Source of the DNA: an uncultured Bacilli bacterium
GTDB taxonomy: Bacteria; Bacillota_I; Bacilli_A; RF39; UBA660
Direction of reading: 5' to 3'
NCBI GenBank assembly: GCA_934167885.1
Contig: CAKPMB010000008.1
Span: 1-64,000, forward strand
DNA length: 64,000 nucleotides
In this document: positions 34,261-44,659 of the stretch, piece after piece
Layout of the letters: the number at the start of each line of letters is the position of its first letter
How positions within the stretch are numbered: position 1 is the stretch's first letter
The notes under the pieces: generated by a model
The model's input: the letters and a program-made list of their open reading frames with translations, nothing else
The model's database searches: none
Told to the model about the DNA's origin: nothing
Translations under genes and position numbers: made by a program

Positions 34261-35733
34261 ATGACAAGGGTTACGAAGAAAATGCGTCGCAAATATAATA
34301 TCTTTTTTAATATTGTTGCTTTTATATCTTTAACTTTAGGGTTAATTTTTGCCATTTTAATTTATGCTATTGGGATGATTCCTAATAAATATATAATGAT
34401 TATTTGGATTGTTTTAGGAGTAATTTATCTTATTCTCCTTGTCTTAACATTACCACGCAAATTAAAAATTAGGGTTAAGAGTGTATCATGTGTCATATTT
34501 GTTATCTTTGCTGTCCTTTTTTCATTTGGAATTTGGTATGTTAATAAAACTTATAACTTTCTTGATTTAATAAATAATAAATTAATGCAAAAAGAGGATT
34601 ATTATTTAATGACTATTGATAAAGATATAACTCTTAATTCTCTAAATGATAAAGAGGTTGGTCTTTATGCTGCCAGTAATAAAGATGAGGTTATTAATAA
34701 GTCTAAGAAAACATATGAATTTATCATTAAGGAATATAGTGATATTGTTTCGATGTTTGAAGATTTAAGTGATAAAAGGATTGCGGCGGTTTTAATAAAT
34801 GATTCTGCCAAATCCTTATTGTCGTCGGATCTTTCATATATGAATTTAAAACTTAATGAAATATCTTCGATTCAAGTTCCAGTTAAAGATTCGGATACTT
34901 TAAAAGTAGTTGATGTTACTAACACACCATTTAATGTTTATATTGCTGGTGGGGACGCTTATGGAAGTATTAATAAAGTAGCAAATACCGATGTTAATAT
35001 GGTTGTATCAGTTGATTCTGTTAATAAAAAATTATTATTAACGTCTATCCCAAGAGACTACTATGTTAATTTACCAACTAAAGGCGAGAAGGCCTATGAT
35101 AAATTAACCCATGCCGGTTATTATGGTATTGATTCATCCATTAAAGCGGTTGAAAAGCTTTTGGATATAGATATTAACTACTATGTGAAAGTTAACTTTT
35201 CAACTATTAAAGATGTTATTGATGCTATTCGTGGTGTTGATGTTTATAGTGATTATGCTTTTACGGAAGATTCTTCTATGAAACATTTTCATTATGTTAA
35301 GGGCTGGAATCATCTAAATGGTGAACGTGCTTTGGCCTTTGCAAGAGAGCGTCATGCTTTTGCAGATGGCGATGTTCAGAGAGTTAAAAATCAACAAAAA
35401 GTATTAACTGCTATTATCAATAAAGTTACTAAATCAACAACCTTAATTACTAATTATGGAAAAATTTTAGATTCAGTTAGTAAGAGTATTTCAATGAATA
35501 TGGATACAAAGAGTATTTCAAGACTTGTTAGGTTACAACTTAATGATATGAGTCCATGGACGATTGAAAGTCAAAATTTGGTTGGAAGTGATTTATATAC
35601 AAAGGGAACATGGACATTCCCTAACTTAAAGTTATATGTTATGAAACAAAATGATGAATCAGTTAAAGCATCACAAAATAAATTGAAAAGTTTTATGGGG
35701 GAGGAAGTAGTTTCAAATGAAGCCGTTAGTTAG
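34261..35733 (+). CDS. LytR-CpsA-Psr (LCP) family wall-polymer ligase
   Basis: 490 residues from ATG 34261, placed by GAAAGGAGAA; a longer in-frame start at 34195 has no RBS. Three N-terminal membrane helices (about 15-110) precede an extracellular accessory region and the LCP domain: NTDVNMVVSVD, LTSIPRDYYV, DKLTHAGYYG and ALAFARERHAFADGDVQRVK. LCP enzymes move undecaprenyl-linked glycopolymers onto peptidoglycan. As first gene of the polysaccharide operon it probably attaches that polymer to the wall. Overlaps the next gene by 17 bases. Confidence 0.93.
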   Translation: MTRVTKKMRRKYNIFFNIVAFISLTLGLIFAILIYAIGMIPNKYIMIIWIVLGVIYLILLVLTLPRKLKIRVKSVSCVIFVIFAVLFSFGIWYVNKTYNFLDLINNKLMQKEDYYLMTIDKDITLNSLNDKEVGLYAASNKDEVINKSKKTYEFIIKEYSDIVSMFEDLSDKRIAAVLINDSAKSLLSSDLSYMNLKLNEISSIQVPVKDSDTLKVVDVTNTPFNVYIAGGDAYGSINKVANTDVNMVVSVDSVNKKLLLTSIPRDYYVNLPTKGEKAYDKLTHAGYYGIDSSIKAVEKLLDIDINYYVKVNFSTIKDVIDAIRGVDVYSDYAFTEDSSMKHFHYVKGWNHLNGERALAFARERHAFADGDVQRVKNQQKVLTAIINKVTKSTTLITNYGKILDSVSKSISMNMDTKSISRLVRLQLNDMSPWTIESQNLVGSDLYTKGTWTFPNLKLYVMKQNDESVKASQNKLKSFMGEEVVSNEAVS

Positions 35734-36514
35734 TATAATAACGCCTGTTTTTAACTTAGAAAAAGAGATTGTATGGACTATTGAGTCTGTTTTAAAACAA
35801 ACAATGCCTGACTTTGAAATGATAATTGTTGACGATATGTCAACTGATAAGACCAAGGAAGTTGTTAAAAATTATGCTAAATTAGATAAACGTATAAAGT
35901 ATTATTGTCTTAAAGAAAAAAGTGGAGCATCGGGTGCTCGTAATTATGCACTATCAAAATGTCATGGAAGATATATTGCCTTTTTAGATGGTGATGATTT
36001 ATGGTATCCTTCAAAATTAGAAAAACAAATTAATTTTATGCAAAGCAGAAACATAGCCTTTTCTTATACTGATTATGAATATATTGATGATAACAATATA
36101 AGGATGAACATTGTGCGTGTTTGTCCTAATAAAGTTTCATATTTTAGAATGCTGTTAGGTGACTCAATTGGATGTTTAACAGTTATGTATGATACAAAGA
36201 AGGTTGGTAAGATAAACATTCCACCTATTGAAAAACGTAATGATTATGCTTTATGGTGTTGTATTTTAAAGAAAGTTCGTTATGCTTATAAATTAAATGA
36301 AGTGTTATCACTTTATCGTAAAAGCAGCCTTTCTTTATCATCTGGTCCTAAAGCCCATTTACTGAAATATCATTATCAAATGCATCGTGAAATAAATGGC
36401 TTTAATCCTGTTACATCATTTTTCTTTACCGGAACGAATGGTGTAAATTATGTTATTAATAAGAAAATTCGTGAAAAGAAAATAAATGATAAAAAAGAAA
36501 AAGTTGGTGTATAA
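35717..36514 (+). CDS. Family 2 glycosyltransferase
   Basis: 265 residues. GT-A fold: VSIITPVFNLEKEI at the N-terminus, IIVDDMSTDKTKEV, GASGARNYAL and the DxD-like FLDGDDLWYPSKLEKQ. It should add one sugar to a lipid-linked repeat unit in the cytoplasm. Few hydrophobic segments, so it is a peripheral enzyme. Overlaps the LCP gene and ends two bases before the next glycosyltransferase. Confidence 0.92.
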   Translation: MKPLVSIITPVFNLEKEIVWTIESVLKQTMPDFEMIIVDDMSTDKTKEVVKNYAKLDKRIKYYCLKEKSGASGARNYALSKCHGRYIAFLDGDDLWYPSKLEKQINFMQSRNIAFSYTDYEYIDDNNIRMNIVRVCPNKVSYFRMLLGDSIGCLTVMYDTKKVGKINIPPIEKRNDYALWCCILKKVRYAYKLNEVLSLYRKSSLSLSSGPKAHLLKYHYQMHREINGFNPVTSFFFTGTNGVNYVINKKIREKKINDKKEKVGV

Positions 36515-36515
36515 A

Positions 36516-37553
36516 ATGAAGGTAGGAATAGTTGGGCATTATGCTCGCAATTTTGATTTTTTTGATGGACAAACGGTTAAAACCCGCAATTTATATAATG
36601 CCCTAATCAAAATATATGGTGAAGATGAAGTTTTCTTAGTAGATACATATAACTATCGTAAGCATCCTTTTAAATTAATAAAAAATTGTTTAGCATGTGC
36701 AAGAGAATGTGAAAATATTATTTTGCTTCCTGCTAGAAATGGTATTAAAGTCTTCATTCCATTCTTTGCTAAACTTAAGAAAAAGTATAAATTTAAATTA
36801 TTTTATGATGTTATAGGTGGTTGGTTACCAGAATTTGTGGAATCCAAACAATTTTTAAAAAATCCTTTAAAAAAAGTTGATAATATCTATGTTGAAACAA
36901 CTGGTATGAAAAATAAACTTGCTAAAATTGGTGTATTTAATGTAAAGGTATTATATAATTTTAAAAATTTAAAACCAATTAATATAAGTGAGATTGAAGA
37001 TAAAGATTATTCTAAAATAAAACTATGCACATTCTCAAGAGTTGTTAAAGAAAAAGGTATTGAAAATGCTATAAACATTGTTAAAATTGTTAATGATAAA
37101 TTAAAATTTCCTTATTGTTCTTTAGATATTTATGGTGAAATAGCTGAAAAATATAAAAAAGAATTTATGGAATTAATTGATAAATCTCCTAATTATATAA
37201 AGTATAAAGGTATTAAAAAGGCAGAGGAATCTGTTAAAACATTAAAAAAATATGATTTCTTACTATTTCCAACTTATTATGATGGTGAGGGTTTAGCAGG
37301 CACGATTATTGATGCATTCTCATCCTCAGTTCCCGTTTTAGCATCACGCTGGCGATATAATGGCGAAATAGTTAAAAATAAACGTAATGGTTTTCTTTTT
37401 GATGTAGGGGATGATGAACAAGCTGCTAAAATAATTATTAACATATATAACCATAAATACGATATTTATACTATGCGGAAAAATTGTGTTAATTGTGCTA
37501 AAAATTATACAGAACAGGAAGTCATAAGAAAATTAATAAGAGATTTTAAGTAG
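36516..37553 (+). CDS. Family 4 glycosyltransferase
   Basis: 345 residues from ATG 36516 (TTGGTGT upstream; the in-frame 36486 start lies inside the previous gene). GT-B fold: MKVGIVGHYARNFDFFDGQT, the donor-site text CTFSRVVKEKGIENAI, and FLLFPTYYDGEGLAGTIIDAF with the E-x7-E-like motif. It closely follows the GT2 gene. The sugar donor is unknown. Confidence 0.85.
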   Translation: MKVGIVGHYARNFDFFDGQTVKTRNLYNALIKIYGEDEVFLVDTYNYRKHPFKLIKNCLACARECENIILLPARNGIKVFIPFFAKLKKKYKFKLFYDVIGGWLPEFVESKQFLKNPLKKVDNIYVETTGMKNKLAKIGVFNVKVLYNFKNLKPINISEIEDKDYSKIKLCTFSRVVKEKGIENAINIVKIVNDKLKFPYCSLDIYGEIAEKYKKEFMELIDKSPNYIKYKGIKKAEESVKTLKKYDFLLFPTYYDGEGLAGTIIDAFSSSVPVLASRWRYNGEIVKNKRNGFLFDVGDDEQAAKIIINIYNHKYDIYTMRKNCVNCAKNYTEQEVIRKLIRDFK

Positions 37554-37569
37554 TAAGTGGGGTGTAGTA

Positions 37570-38658
37570 ATGAAGAGACTATTATGCATTGTATCTTCAA
37601 TGTCAACAGGGGGTGCTGAGACATTTTTAATGAAATTATATCGTTCTATTGATAAAGAAAAATATCAATTTGATTTTATTGTTTCAAAAAAAGAAAAAGG
37701 CTTTTATGATGATGAAATAACAAAATTAGGAGGAAAAATATACTATGTTCCACCTAAATCAAAACATCCTCTAAAATCTTTTTTAGAAATTAAACGAATA
37801 GTTCATGATAATAAATACTTGTCAGTTTTACGAACAAGTCAACAATCTCTTGCTAATATTGATTTAATTGCCGCATATTGTGGAGGAGCTCGTAAGTTGA
37901 TTTATAGAGCAAGTAATGCTTCAATTACTGGTAATGGGTTAAAAAAACTTATAAACAGAATGTTTCGCTTTCTAAATATAATAGTTCCTAATGTTAGAAT
38001 TGCACCTTCTACTTTAGCCGCACAATATGTATTTGGTAATAGATGTGTTAATAAGGGGATGGTTCATATTATTCATAATGCTATTAATTATGATAAGTTC
38101 GCTTTTAATAACGATATTAGAAAGCAAATTCGTAAAGAATTGCATGTTACTAATAAAAATGTTTATGGTCATGTTGGAAGATTTAATATTCAAAAAAATC
38201 ATAAGTTTTTGATAGAAGTTTTTAATGAAATTCAAAAAAAGGATAGTAAGGCTGTTTTAATATTAATAGGTGAAGGTGAACTTAAAGATAGTATTTTAGA
38301 ATATACAAAAAAATTAGGTATAGAAAATAAGGTTAAATTTTTAGGTGTTAAAGAAAATGTTAATGAATATTTAATGGCTATGGATAAATTAATATTTCCA
38401 TCTTTTTTTGAAGGTATGCCTAATGTTTTAATTGAGTCTGAAGCATCCGCTCTTCCATCATATGTATCCGATACAATTACTAAAGAAGCTAAAATCACTA
38501 AATATGTTAAGTATATAAGTCTTGATAAAACTAGTAAAGAATGGGCTGATATTATTATTCGTAGTAATATTAAAAGAAGTGATACGAGAGAACATTTTAT
38601 AAAAAATAATTATATGATTGAGGATGTTTTGGATGAGTTTATAAAAATAAGTTTTTAA
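37570..38658 (+). CDS. Family 4 glycosyltransferase
   Basis: 362 residues. SSMSTGGAETFLMKLYRSID is typical of EpsF-type GT4 enzymes; the donor site includes VGRFNIQKNHKFLIEVF and IFPSFFEGMPNVLIESEAS. Independent from the enzyme at 36516 in sequence detail, so it likely adds a different residue. RBS GGGGTG. Confidence 0.9.
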   Translation: MKRLLCIVSSMSTGGAETFLMKLYRSIDKEKYQFDFIVSKKEKGFYDDEITKLGGKIYYVPPKSKHPLKSFLEIKRIVHDNKYLSVLRTSQQSLANIDLIAAYCGGARKLIYRASNASITGNGLKKLINRMFRFLNIIVPNVRIAPSTLAAQYVFGNRCVNKGMVHIIHNAINYDKFAFNNDIRKQIRKELHVTNKNVYGHVGRFNIQKNHKFLIEVFNEIQKKDSKAVLILIGEGELKDSILEYTKKLGIENKVKFLGVKENVNEYLMAMDKLIFPSFFEGMPNVLIESEASALPSYVSDTITKEAKITKYVKYISLDKTSKEWADIIIRSNIKRSDTREHFIKNNYMIEDVLDEFIKISF

Positions 38659-38671
38659 AAAGGGGAAATTT

Positions 38672-39832
38672 ATGATAGAAAAAGAATTTAGTTTAATTAC
38701 ATTAGTAATTTATATAGTTATGGCTTTAATTATGGCTTTTTTATTTAAAAAGGCTATTTGGTCTAAAAACAATAAAAAAACCTTTAAAATAGGCAGTTAT
38801 GATATCAATTTTAAATATTTTTATTATTTGTTAATTACATTAATTTTTGTTATATTTTCAAGTTTTAGATATATATCTGATGGGGTTGGTGGAGCTGATA
38901 CATATAATTATATAAATTATTTTAAATCCCTTGGTTATGTGCCATTTGATTTGAAAAATACTTTAATATTTAATGGGTATGAGTATCTATTTTATAATAC
39001 TATGTTTATTGTAAGAATATTAGGTGGAAATTATCGCATATTTTTAATAGTTATCAATATTTTAATGACATCATGTTTAATATATGTTGTTGACCATGAA
39101 TTTAAAAATGAAAATGATTGGTATTATTTTATTTTATTTTTTCTACTATTATTGAAGAGTTTAAATATAGTTCGTAACTGTTTAGCGGCGGGTTTATTTT
39201 TTGTATCAGTTTCTCATCTTAATCATAATAATTATAAAAAATCTTTGTTGTTTATTATTCTTGCTTATTTAAATCATTATATGGCAATTCTTGGCTTTGT
39301 TTTAATTTTATTTTATAAATATTTTCCTGAAAAAATATTATTAAATAAAAGAAAAATAGTTATGTTGAATATTGCTTCAATCGTTATATCAATAGTTTCA
39401 CTACCTGTTATAAAACTTATTTTACTAAATACTGGTTATTGTGGTTATGTTTCTAAAATGCAGGTATCATTAATTGGATATATACCTTATATAGCAATAT
39501 ATGTGTTAATGATTTATGATAAAAATTTTATCCATTATTTAAAGAAAAATGCTCATTTTGGCTATTATAAAATAATGTATTTTTTAAGTTTGGTATTGCC
39601 ATTATTTATGATTATGAATGCCGCTAATCGTATCTTACTATTATTTGAAGTGCCTATTGTGGTTATTTTGGTAGATATTATTAATTATTATATAAAAAAA
39701 GTGCCATATCATTATCATAAATTATATAAATGTTTTTGTATTTCAATTGTATTTTGTTATTATATATTTAGAATTTTAAGAATTTGGGATGGTTATGGAT
39801 TAATGCCATACTATAACATAATTTTTATGTAG
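38672..39832 (+). CDS. EpsG-family polysaccharide polymerase (Wzy-like)
   Basis: 386 residues with about ten membrane helices. The extracytoplasmic motif GGADTYNYINYF (D-x-x-x-Y-x-x-x-F) is typical of EpsG. It should join repeat units outside the membrane after flipping by the protein at 41796. RBS AAAAGGGGAA. Its place inside the glycosyltransferase series supports this call. Confidence 0.85.
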   Translation: MIEKEFSLITLVIYIVMALIMAFLFKKAIWSKNNKKTFKIGSYDINFKYFYYLLITLIFVIFSSFRYISDGVGGADTYNYINYFKSLGYVPFDLKNTLIFNGYEYLFYNTMFIVRILGGNYRIFLIVINILMTSCLIYVVDHEFKNENDWYYFILFFLLLLKSLNIVRNCLAAGLFFVSVSHLNHNNYKKSLLFIILAYLNHYMAILGFVLILFYKYFPEKILLNKRKIVMLNIASIVISIVSLPVIKLILLNTGYCGYVSKMQVSLIGYIPYIAIYVLMIYDKNFIHYLKKNAHFGYYKIMYFLSLVLPLFMIMNAANRILLLFEVPIVVILVDIINYYIKKVPYHYHKLYKCFCISIVFCYYIFRILRIWDGYGLMPYYNIIFM

Positions 39833-39840
39833 GTGAAGTT

Positions 39841-40938
39841 ATGAAGATTGTAGTTTTAATGGGGGCAATTAAGATGGGAGGAGCCGAGAGAGTAGCTGTG
39901 ACTTTATCTTCTTATCTCGCTCAAAGAGTCGATACTTACTTAATTTGTTTTGATAAAAATGAACCAAGCTATGAAATAAATAAAAATATTAAATTTATTA
40001 ATAATAAAGAGAACTATAATAGTAAAGTATCAGGTATTTGTGGAAGAATAAAGTTTTTGAAGAAGACTTTACAAGAAATAAAGCCAGATATTATTTTTAC
40101 GATGTTTTATGATATAAACATATATGCTTTAATTTATAAGATGTTATTTAATCATAAAGTTAAAATAATTTCATCTGAACGTTGTAATCCACACGAAATT
40201 AGTCGTCTATCACGATTTTTAAGCTATTCGTCATCATTGTTTTGTAATGGTTTTGTTTTTCAAACGACACAAGCTCAAGGAATGTATCCTAAAATAACTC
40301 AAAGGAAGAGTGTAGTTATTCATAATGCCATAAGTAATCCGCTTTTAAATGATATTGATCTTTCTAAAATAAATAAAACCAAAACTATTACAACTATGGG
40401 GCGTCTTGAAAGACAAAAAGACCATGAAACGATGATTAAGGCATGTATTCCTGTTTTCAAACAGTATCCTAATTATAAATTAATGATTTATGGTGAAGGT
40501 AGTAAACGAGATAGCCTTACAAAGTTAATTAAAGATAACAATTTAGAAAAAAATGTTTTTTTAGAAGGTAATAAGCAAGATGCTATAAAGTATGTGGCAT
40601 CTAGTGAAATTTTTTTATTAACATCACTTTATGAAGGTATGCCCAATGCTTTGATGGAAGCCATGGCTCTTGGTATTCCCTCTATTTCAACTGATTGTGA
40701 AATGGGGCCTAGTGAACTAATTATAGATGGTGTGAATGGTTTTTTAGTTCCAGTAGGTGATGTTTCATCTATAACTAATCGAATATTGAATCTTTTGAAA
40801 GATGCAAAATTAAGAAAGAAAATATCAAATAATTGTCTTAAAATAAGAGAAAGTCATTCAATTGATAAAATATATGGTATGTATTTAAATTATTTTATGA
40901 AAGTAAAGGGTGATGAGAATGAGAAGAAGAATATTTAA
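39841..40938 (+). CDS. Family 4 glycosyltransferase
   Basis: 365 residues. GAIKMGGAERVAVTLSSYL at the N-terminus, TMGRLERQKDHETMI, MIYGEGSKRDSLTKLI and LLTSLYEGMPNALMEAMALG give a textbook GT4 profile. It ends in a lysine-rich tail that overlaps the TupA-like gene by 20 bases. Confidence 0.92.
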   Translation: MKIVVLMGAIKMGGAERVAVTLSSYLAQRVDTYLICFDKNEPSYEINKNIKFINNKENYNSKVSGICGRIKFLKKTLQEIKPDIIFTMFYDINIYALIYKMLFNHKVKIISSERCNPHEISRLSRFLSYSSSLFCNGFVFQTTQAQGMYPKITQRKSVVIHNAISNPLLNDIDLSKINKTKTITTMGRLERQKDHETMIKACIPVFKQYPNYKLMIYGEGSKRDSLTKLIKDNNLEKNVFLEGNKQDAIKYVASSEIFLLTSLYEGMPNALMEAMALGIPSISTDCEMGPSELIIDGVNGFLVPVGDVSSITNRILNLLKDAKLRKKISNNCLKIRESHSIDKIYGMYLNYFMKVKGDENEKKNI

Positions 40939-41806
40939 TGCCCTAAGACGCCGTCATTTTTTTGACTGGATGAGTGATAGAGCATATTTAAAATTAATGT
41001 ATTTTGTAATTATGGGAAGAAGATTGGATTTAAAAAATCCTAAAACTTTTAATGAAAAATTACAATGGTTAAAGTTATACAATCGTAAAGATATTTATAC
41101 CAAAATGGTTGATAAATATGATGTAAAAAAATATGTTGAAGATGTTTGTGGTAGTGAATATGTTATTAAAACTCTTGGTGTATATGAAAATTTTGATGAT
41201 ATCAATTTTGACTTGTTACCTAATAAATTTGTCATTAAATGCACGCATGATTCTGGTGGTGTTTGTGTTTGTAAAGATAAGCAAAATTTTGATATTTTAT
41301 CAGCCCGCCAAAAGATTAATTGTTGTTTAAAAAACAATTTTTTCTACACAGGACGCGAATGGCCATATAAAAATGTCAAACCACGAATCATTGTTGAAGA
41401 ATATCTTGAAAATGATAAAAACGAAGATTTAAACGATTACAAACTTATGTGCTTTAATGGTAAGGTTAAATGTTCATTTGTTTGTAGTGATAGATATAAA
41501 AAAGATGGCTTAAAGGTAACTTTTTTTGATACCAAATGGCGTAAGATGCCTTTTGAAAGACATTATCCAATGTCTAATGCAAAAATACCAAAGCCAAAGA
41601 ATTATGCTAAAATGGTTGAACTTGCCGAGAAGTTAGCTCGTGACTTACCATTTGTGCGTATTGATTTTTATGAAGTTAAAAATAAAATCTATTTTGGTGA
41701 AATAACGTTTTATCCAGGAAATGGCGTAGAAGAGTTTACACCTGAAAAATATGATTATGTATTAGGTTCATGGATTAATTTAGATGGAGTAAAAAATGAA
41801 AAATGA
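40919..41806 (+). CDS. TupA-like ATP-grasp amidoligase
   Basis: 295 residues, start at ATG 40919 after AAAGGGTGAT. The family pattern is clear: NPKTFNEKLQWLKLYNRKD, then KYDVKKYVEDVCG, FVIKCTHDSGGVCVCKDK, and metal-site text RIDFYEVKNKIYFGEITFYP. TupA-type proteins were named from teichuronopeptide synthesis and are thought to link amino acids to sugar polymers by an ATP-grasp reaction. The presence here suggests an amino-acid or peptide decoration of the repeat unit. Confidence 0.85.
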   Translation: MRRRIFNALRRRHFFDWMSDRAYLKLMYFVIMGRRLDLKNPKTFNEKLQWLKLYNRKDIYTKMVDKYDVKKYVEDVCGSEYVIKTLGVYENFDDINFDLLPNKFVIKCTHDSGGVCVCKDKQNFDILSARQKINCCLKNNFFYTGREWPYKNVKPRIIVEEYLENDKNEDLNDYKLMCFNGKVKCSFVCSDRYKKDGLKVTFFDTKWRKMPFERHYPMSNAKIPKPKNYAKMVELAEKLARDLPFVRIDFYEVKNKIYFGEITFYPGNGVEEFTPEKYDYVLGSWINLDGVKNEK

Positions 41807-43307
41807 TGTTTTAAAAAATATTGTTTTTTCTATTATTCAACAGATTATAAACATTATATGTGGTTTTATTGTTCCAAGACTAATTTTGAATACATATGGC
41901 TCAAATATAAATGGCATGATAACATCTATTACTCAATTCTTGGGTTATATAACTTTACTAGAAGCGGGAATTGCACCCGTTGTTAAAGCTTCTTTATATA
42001 AACCAATAGTTAATAGTGATAAAAAAACAATTACTAAAATTTTAAGAGCTTCTGAAAAGTTCTTTAGAACAATTGCGATTGTTTTTATCTTTTATATTAT
42101 CGTTCTTTGTATTGTATTTCCAAATATATATAGTCCTCAATATGATTATTTGTTTACGCTATCACTTATCTTAATTATCTCTATTAGCACTTTTTTTGAA
42201 TATTTTTTTGGTATGACTTATAACATATATTTACAGGCTATTCAAAAAAATTATGTTGTCTCTATTTTAAAAACAATACTTAAAGTATTAAATACCGTTA
42301 TCGTAGTAGTTTTAGTTTTAAATAATTGTAGTATTCAAGTTGTTAAATTAATAAGTTCTTTAATCTTTTTATTGTCACCAATATTTTTAAGCTTCTATGT
42401 AAAAAATAAATATCATATTAGTTTAAAAAATGTTGATTCTAAAAATGTTTTAAATAATAAATGGTCAGGTTTTTCACAACATATTGCGGCTATTTTGTTT
42501 AATTCGGTTGATGTTTGTGTTTTAACTTTTGCCACTAATTCTCTAGAAGTCTCTGTTTATGCTGTTCATATGCTAGTTATTAATAGTATAAAAGAAATTT
42601 GTGTATCTTTATCAAGTGGAATAGATGCATGGTTTGGTTCGTCAATTGCTAGTGATAATATTAAAAAATTAAATGACAATTTAAGTTTGTATGAATTCTT
42701 TTTCTTTTCAATCGTCTCATTTTTGTTTGCAGCGACTTTTAGTTTACAGATTCCTTTTATAAAAGTTTATACTAAAGGAATAACGGATGTTAATTATATA
42801 AGGCCTTTATTTGCCTATATTATGATTTTTGCACAATTTTTTGCAGCGATTAGAATTCCATATACAGATATTGTTTTAGCTGCTGGACATTTCAAGGAAA
42901 CACAAAAATATGCATGGATGGAAGTTGTTGTCAATTTGGTTTTATCAATCATTTTGGCCATTAAATATGGTATTGTTGGTGTTGCGATAGGCACACTAGT
43001 GGCAACATTTATAAGAACATGGCAAATGATGTGCTATTCATCTAAAAAAATTATTAAAAGGCCATGCTTAATAGCTTTTAAAAAGTCAATAATTGCTATT
43101 TTAGAAATTATTTTAATCTTTGTAATTAATAAAGTTCTTAATTTAAATTTTGCTAACACCTATTTAGGCTTTATTTTAAGAGGAATCATTACATCTTTCA
43201 TTGCCATTGTTGTAATATGTCTTGTTGATGCAATTTTCTATCGTGATGATTTTAAAAAATTAATTATTAAATTAAAACAAAAATTTAGAAGAGGTCAAAA
43301 TGAATAA
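41796..43307 (+). CDS. Polysaccharide flippase (Wzx/MATE-like)
   Basis: 503 residues with about 14 membrane helices and short polar loops. LNTYGSNINGMITSITQFLGY and EAGIAPVVKASLYKP near the N-terminus match oligosaccharide flippases. It should move the lipid-linked repeat across the membrane. Overlaps both neighbours, so it is fixed in the operon. Confidence 0.88.
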   Translation: MKNDVLKNIVFSIIQQIINIICGFIVPRLILNTYGSNINGMITSITQFLGYITLLEAGIAPVVKASLYKPIVNSDKKTITKILRASEKFFRTIAIVFIFYIIVLCIVFPNIYSPQYDYLFTLSLILIISISTFFEYFFGMTYNIYLQAIQKNYVVSILKTILKVLNTVIVVVLVLNNCSIQVVKLISSLIFLLSPIFLSFYVKNKYHISLKNVDSKNVLNNKWSGFSQHIAAILFNSVDVCVLTFATNSLEVSVYAVHMLVINSIKEICVSLSSGIDAWFGSSIASDNIKKLNDNLSLYEFFFFSIVSFLFAATFSLQIPFIKVYTKGITDVNYIRPLFAYIMIFAQFFAAIRIPYTDIVLAAGHFKETQKYAWMEVVVNLVLSIILAIKYGIVGVAIGTLVATFIRTWQMMCYSSKKIIKRPCLIAFKKSIIAILEIILIFVINKVLNLNFANTYLGFILRGIITSFIAIVVICLVDAIFYRDDFKKLIIKLKQKFRRGQNE

Positions 43308-44658
43308 TAATGTTTATATAAAAAATACCAAAGATTCTTATGATAATGAAAAATTTAGTCCACATGATTTATATCAAGAAGGTATTAATTTAAGTTTAAA
43401 TAGTGACAAACAAATATACAGTGATATGCGTGATTTATTTAAAATGATGGGTTTGGATAAAGAACATATGGATACTTGTGACTGGAATCCTTTTGGTGGT
43501 TTCATAAAGCCTAATGATAAGGTTTTAATTAAACCCAATTTAGTTATGCATCAAAATAAAGTTGGCACTATAGACTGTATGATAACGAACTTTTCCATAA
43601 TTCGTCCTATTATTGATTATACAATTATTGCTTTAAAAGGGCAGGGTGAAATTATTGTTGGTGATGCTCCCGTTCAAGATTGTGATTTTTCCAAATTAAA
43701 ATTGATTAATGATTTAGAACAGAATATTTTAGTATATCAAAAAGTATTTAAAAATATTCGCTTGGTTGATTTTCGTAAAAATCAAAATAGTGATATTGAA
43801 TGTATTACTGTCAATTTAGGGAACAATAGTGCTTTTAGTGAATTAGATGATGTTCAAAAAGAATATTCAATAACCAATTATAATTTAAGTCTTATGAACG
43901 CTCATCACTCTAAAGGTGTTCATGAATATATCATTCCTAAAGATGTATTGTCCGCTGATGTTATTATTAATGTTCCTAAACCTAAAACTCATCGTAAAGC
44001 TGGCATGACAGCGTGTATGAAAAATTTTGTTGGAATAAATGGTAATAAAGAATGTCTTCCTCATCATCGAAGTGGTGGCCCATCTAAAAATGGTGATGAA
44101 TTTCCTGAAGATAACGTCATCAAAAATAGTTTCTCATGGATATCGAAATATACTTATAAACATAATAAGGTTATTAATTTTTTAAGAAAAGGTTTATCTT
44201 TTACTATTTCTAAGATGGGAATGGGTAGATATAAAGAAGGATCATGGTATGGTAACGATACTATATGGCGCACAATAATTGATTTAAATAAATTGATTAT
44301 GTATACCGATAAAAATGGTTTATTAACAAACACACCCAAGAGAAAAATATTTAATATATGTGATATGGTTATAAGTGGTGAAGGAGAGGGACCACTTCTT
44401 CCAAGTGATAAAAAAGTTGGTCTTATAGTATGTTCTTATAATCAATTAAATTGTGATTATACTATCGCTCAAATTATGGGCTTTAATCCCTATAAATTTA
44501 AATATATAAAGAATGGTTATAAATTAAATAAATTAGTAATATCCAAAAGTCCTAAATTTAAAATCATTGATGAAAAAGGTATTGTTAAAAAGATGGAAGT
44601 TTATAATAAAAATTTTACCCCAACTGATGGTTATAAAGATTATTTAAAAGGAAAGTAG
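43300..44658 (+). CDS. DUF362-domain protein
   Basis: 452 residues. It reads KPNDKVLIKPNLVM, GDAPVQDCDF, LSADVIINVPKPKTHRKAGM then TACMKNFVG, and ICDMVISGEGEGPLLPS: the set of DUF362. Many DUF362 proteins carry a ferredoxin domain; this one has no clustered cysteines. Function in polysaccharide clusters is unknown; a modifying enzyme is possible. Overlaps the flippase gene by eight bases. Confidence 0.85.
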   Translation: MNNNVYIKNTKDSYDNEKFSPHDLYQEGINLSLNSDKQIYSDMRDLFKMMGLDKEHMDTCDWNPFGGFIKPNDKVLIKPNLVMHQNKVGTIDCMITNFSIIRPIIDYTIIALKGQGEIIVGDAPVQDCDFSKLKLINDLEQNILVYQKVFKNIRLVDFRKNQNSDIECITVNLGNNSAFSELDDVQKEYSITNYNLSLMNAHHSKGVHEYIIPKDVLSADVIINVPKPKTHRKAGMTACMKNFVGINGNKECLPHHRSGGPSKNGDEFPEDNVIKNSFSWISKYTYKHNKVINFLRKGLSFTISKMGMGRYKEGSWYGNDTIWRTIIDLNKLIMYTDKNGLLTNTPKRKIFNICDMVISGEGEGPLLPSDKKVGLIVCSYNQLNCDYTIAQIMGFNPYKFKYIKNGYKLNKLVISKSPKFKIIDEKGIVKKMEVYNKNFTPTDGYKDYLKGK

Positions 44659-44659
44659 T